This document shows, piece by piece, positions 5,014-5,891 of a DNA stretch of 5,891 nt. The stretch covers positions 1-5,891 of the forward strand of contig CANHSW010000150.1 of NCBI GenBank assembly GCA_947463165.1, given 5' to 3'. The DNA comes from Cyanobacteriota bacterium (GTDB lineage Bacteria; Cyanobacteriota; Cyanobacteriia; PCC-6307; Cyanobiaceae). The notes under the pieces were generated by a model. It was not told where the DNA came from and did no database searches. It saw only the letters and a list, made by a program, of their open reading frames with translations. A program made the position numbers and the translations under genes. Position 1 is the stretch's first letter, and each line of letters starts with the position of its first letter.

Positions 5014-5457
5014 ATGTCTGCCATCTCAAAATGGGAGCCACTGCGTGATATCGAGATGATCTTCGATCGATATTCCCGGTCTCTTGGCATGCCATTCGCC
5101 CGTTCGTCTGAGCTTTTGGGCGAGAGCGAGTGGTGCCCAAGGGTGGATATCCGCGAGAGCGAGAAGTCCTTTCAAATCAAAGCCGAGGTACCTGGCATCC
5201 GCAAGGAAGACGTGAAGGTATTCCTTGACCACGGCGTTCTGATCATCGAAGGCGAAAGAAAGCAAGAGCGCGAAGAAAAGGGATGGCGCTCCCATCGGAT
5301 AGAACGCTCCTACGGCAACTTCATTCGTAGCTTCACCCTGCCGAGCAATGTAAATAGTGAAGCCATGAAGGCTCACTTTTCCGATGGTCTGCTTGAGGTG
5401 GAAATCCCCAAAACCAAGACCAGCGAATCGCCTGCCGTGTTAGTGCCTATTGATTAG
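5014..5457 (+). CDS. Small heat shock protein, Hsp20/alpha-crystallin family
   Basis: The 147-residue product is an ATP-independent holdase chaperone that forms oligomers and keeps unfolding proteins soluble for refolding by DnaK/ClpB. Residues 1-37 are the usual short N-terminal arm (WEPLRDIEMIFDRY at 7-20). The alpha-crystallin domain spans about 40-133: PRVDIRESE (42-50), AEVPGIRKEDV (57-67), VLIIEGER (75-82), IERSYGNFIRSFTLP (96-110) and DGLLEVEIPK (124-133). The C-terminal tail carries VLV (142-144), matching the I/V-x-I/V motif used in oligomer assembly. Cys41 is the only cysteine. ATG 5014 gives the standard N-terminus; an AGG at 5007-5009 is a modest ribosome binding site. The gene stands alone, with the repeat array upstream and a hairpin downstream. 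Its base composition is clearly lower in GC than argJ-coaE, which could mean transfer or simply different selection. Heat induction is expected from the family, not shown by the sequence. Confidence 0.96.
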   Translation: MSAISKWEPLRDIEMIFDRYSRSLGMPFARSSELLGESEWCPRVDIRESEKSFQIKAEVPGIRKEDVKVFLDHGVLIIEGERKQEREEKGWRSHRIERSYGNFIRSFTLPSNVNSEAMKAHFSDGLLEVEIPKTKTSESPAVLVPID

Positions 5458-5470
5458 CTACAGTGGCGAG

Positions 5471-5521
5471 GCCAAAGGCTTTGAACAATCCAACAACTTT
5501 GGTAAATTCACAGCCTTTGGC
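5471..5521 (+). terminator. 10-bp-arm hairpin after hsp20, possible transcript end
   Basis: GCCAAAGGCT at 5471-5480 is exactly complementary to AGCCTTTGGC at 5512-5521, 13 bases after the hsp20 stop, with a 31-nt loop. No T-run follows, so it is not a classical intrinsic terminator. It may act as a 3'-end stabiliser, or may simply reflect inverted copies of the CCTTTGGC repeat word found just downstream. Confidence 0.35.
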
Positions 5522-5583
5522 TAGCCCATAAACCTTTGGCTAGTCCATGCCCATGGCAAATTAATTGCCCCTGGCTAGCCCAT
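5514..5583. repeat. Three-copy 16-bp dispersed direct repeat containing GGCTAGCC
   Basis: CCTTTGGCTAGCCCAT (5514-5529), CCTTTGGCTAGTCCAT (5533-5548) and CCCCTGGCTAGCCCAT (5568-5583) differ by one to three bases. Copies one and three contain the perfect palindrome GGCTAGCC. Between copies two and three lie GGCAA and TTGCC arms (5555-5559 and 5565-5569). The cluster could be a small repeat element or repeated protein-binding site. Confidence 0.65.
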
Positions 5584-5688
5584 CTCCACTGCCGCTGGGG
5601 GCCCACCTTGATTGCCGCTGGGAGCATGATCCGCGGCGTCACAGCCCCCAGTCGCAATTGCGGCGACAGGCCGCTGCAGTCGCAAGAG

Positions 5689-5708
5689 CAGTGGCAGTGG
5701 CAGTGGCA
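5689..5708. repeat. Microsatellite, 6-bp unit CAGTGG, three copies plus a partial
   Basis: CAGTGG is repeated three times from 5689 and followed by CA. The run is non-coding here and expected to vary by slippage. It produces the odd Cys-His run in the antisense frame. Confidence 0.7.
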
Positions 5709-5891
5709 AAACTCCCAGCAGCCCCAACGAGGCAGCTCAGACAAAGCCAGGATACGAGACGCAGCTAAAGGCTTGTAGCCCATTGCCTGATCAGGCGTCA
5801 CCACACCAGGCATCACCGCACTGACTGAACAATACAAATCAAAATATATATTTCGGCGATTTAATCGTCCAAATTGACCATGTCATTGGCC

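Larger units (their letters stand above)
5458..5891. other. Non-coding stretch rich in short repeats after hsp20
   Basis: No gene is supported in these 434 bases. A 109-codon minus-strand frame (5508-5837) reads through repeats, with an unnatural Cys-His run, and is not called. The stretch holds a hairpin, a three-copy 16-bp repeat, a two-copy GCCGCTGGG (5591-5599 and 5614-5622), a 6-bp microsatellite, and an AT-rich end with an 11-bp palindrome CGATTTAATCG at 5857-5867. The AT-rich end may be a promoter region for a gene beyond the window. Confidence 0.5.

Noticed and set aside
5508..5837. 109-codon minus-strand open frame after hsp20
   Set aside because: It reads through the microsatellite and repeat cluster, giving a Cys-His run and low-complexity ends. 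There is no recognisable domain.
5843..5872. Minus-strand promoter (TTGGAC, 18 bp, TATATT)
   Set aside because: The -35 matches only three of six consensus bases and there is no supported minus-strand gene downstream.

Overview
The window looks like chromosomal DNA of a high-GC picocyanobacterium (Synechococcus/Cyanobium type). The basis is the ArgJ and CoaE protein sequences and my recollection that argJ and coaE are neighbours in that group. No rRNA, tRNA, CRISPR array, integrase or transposase is visible. The taxonomic call is inference.

Layout. Positions 1-1031 are a moderate-GC stretch with no long convincing gene. It holds three small candidate genes: a 30-residue single-membrane-segment peptide at 75-167 (+), a cysteine-rich 50-residue peptide at 383-535 (+), and a very acidic 52-residue peptide at 646-804 (-). 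It also has a 16-bp direct repeat (931-968) and a weak terminator for the next gene. Positions 1032-3841 are a very GC-rich, tightly packed pair of divergent genes: argJ (arginine biosynthesis, -) and a 508-codon gene (+). The latter joins a complete MpaB/DUF2236-type haem-oxygenase-like domain to a complete dephospho-CoA kinase (CoaE) in one uninterrupted frame. The 38 bp between the two start codons are almost filled by a perfect 13-bp inverted repeat.

Positions 3819-4355 (-) encode a YbhB/PEBP-family protein that converges on and overlaps the coaE end by 23 bp. Positions 4356-5013 are non-coding and contain an array of ten consecutive 20-bp units (4670-4869), then the upstream region of a small heat-shock protein gene (hsp20, 5014-5457, +). 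Positions 5458-5891 are non-coding and rich in short repeats and inverted repeats, beginning with a 10-bp-arm hairpin just after hsp20.

How the parts relate. ArgJ (arginine synthesis) and CoaE (last step of CoA synthesis) are housekeeping functions. Both depend on acetyl/CoA metabolism only in a general sense, so no shared pathway is claimed. The PEBP-like protein and Hsp20 look like independent single-gene units. The points most worth a second look are the MpaB-CoaE fusion, the palindrome between the divergent starts, and the 20-bp array upstream of hsp20.
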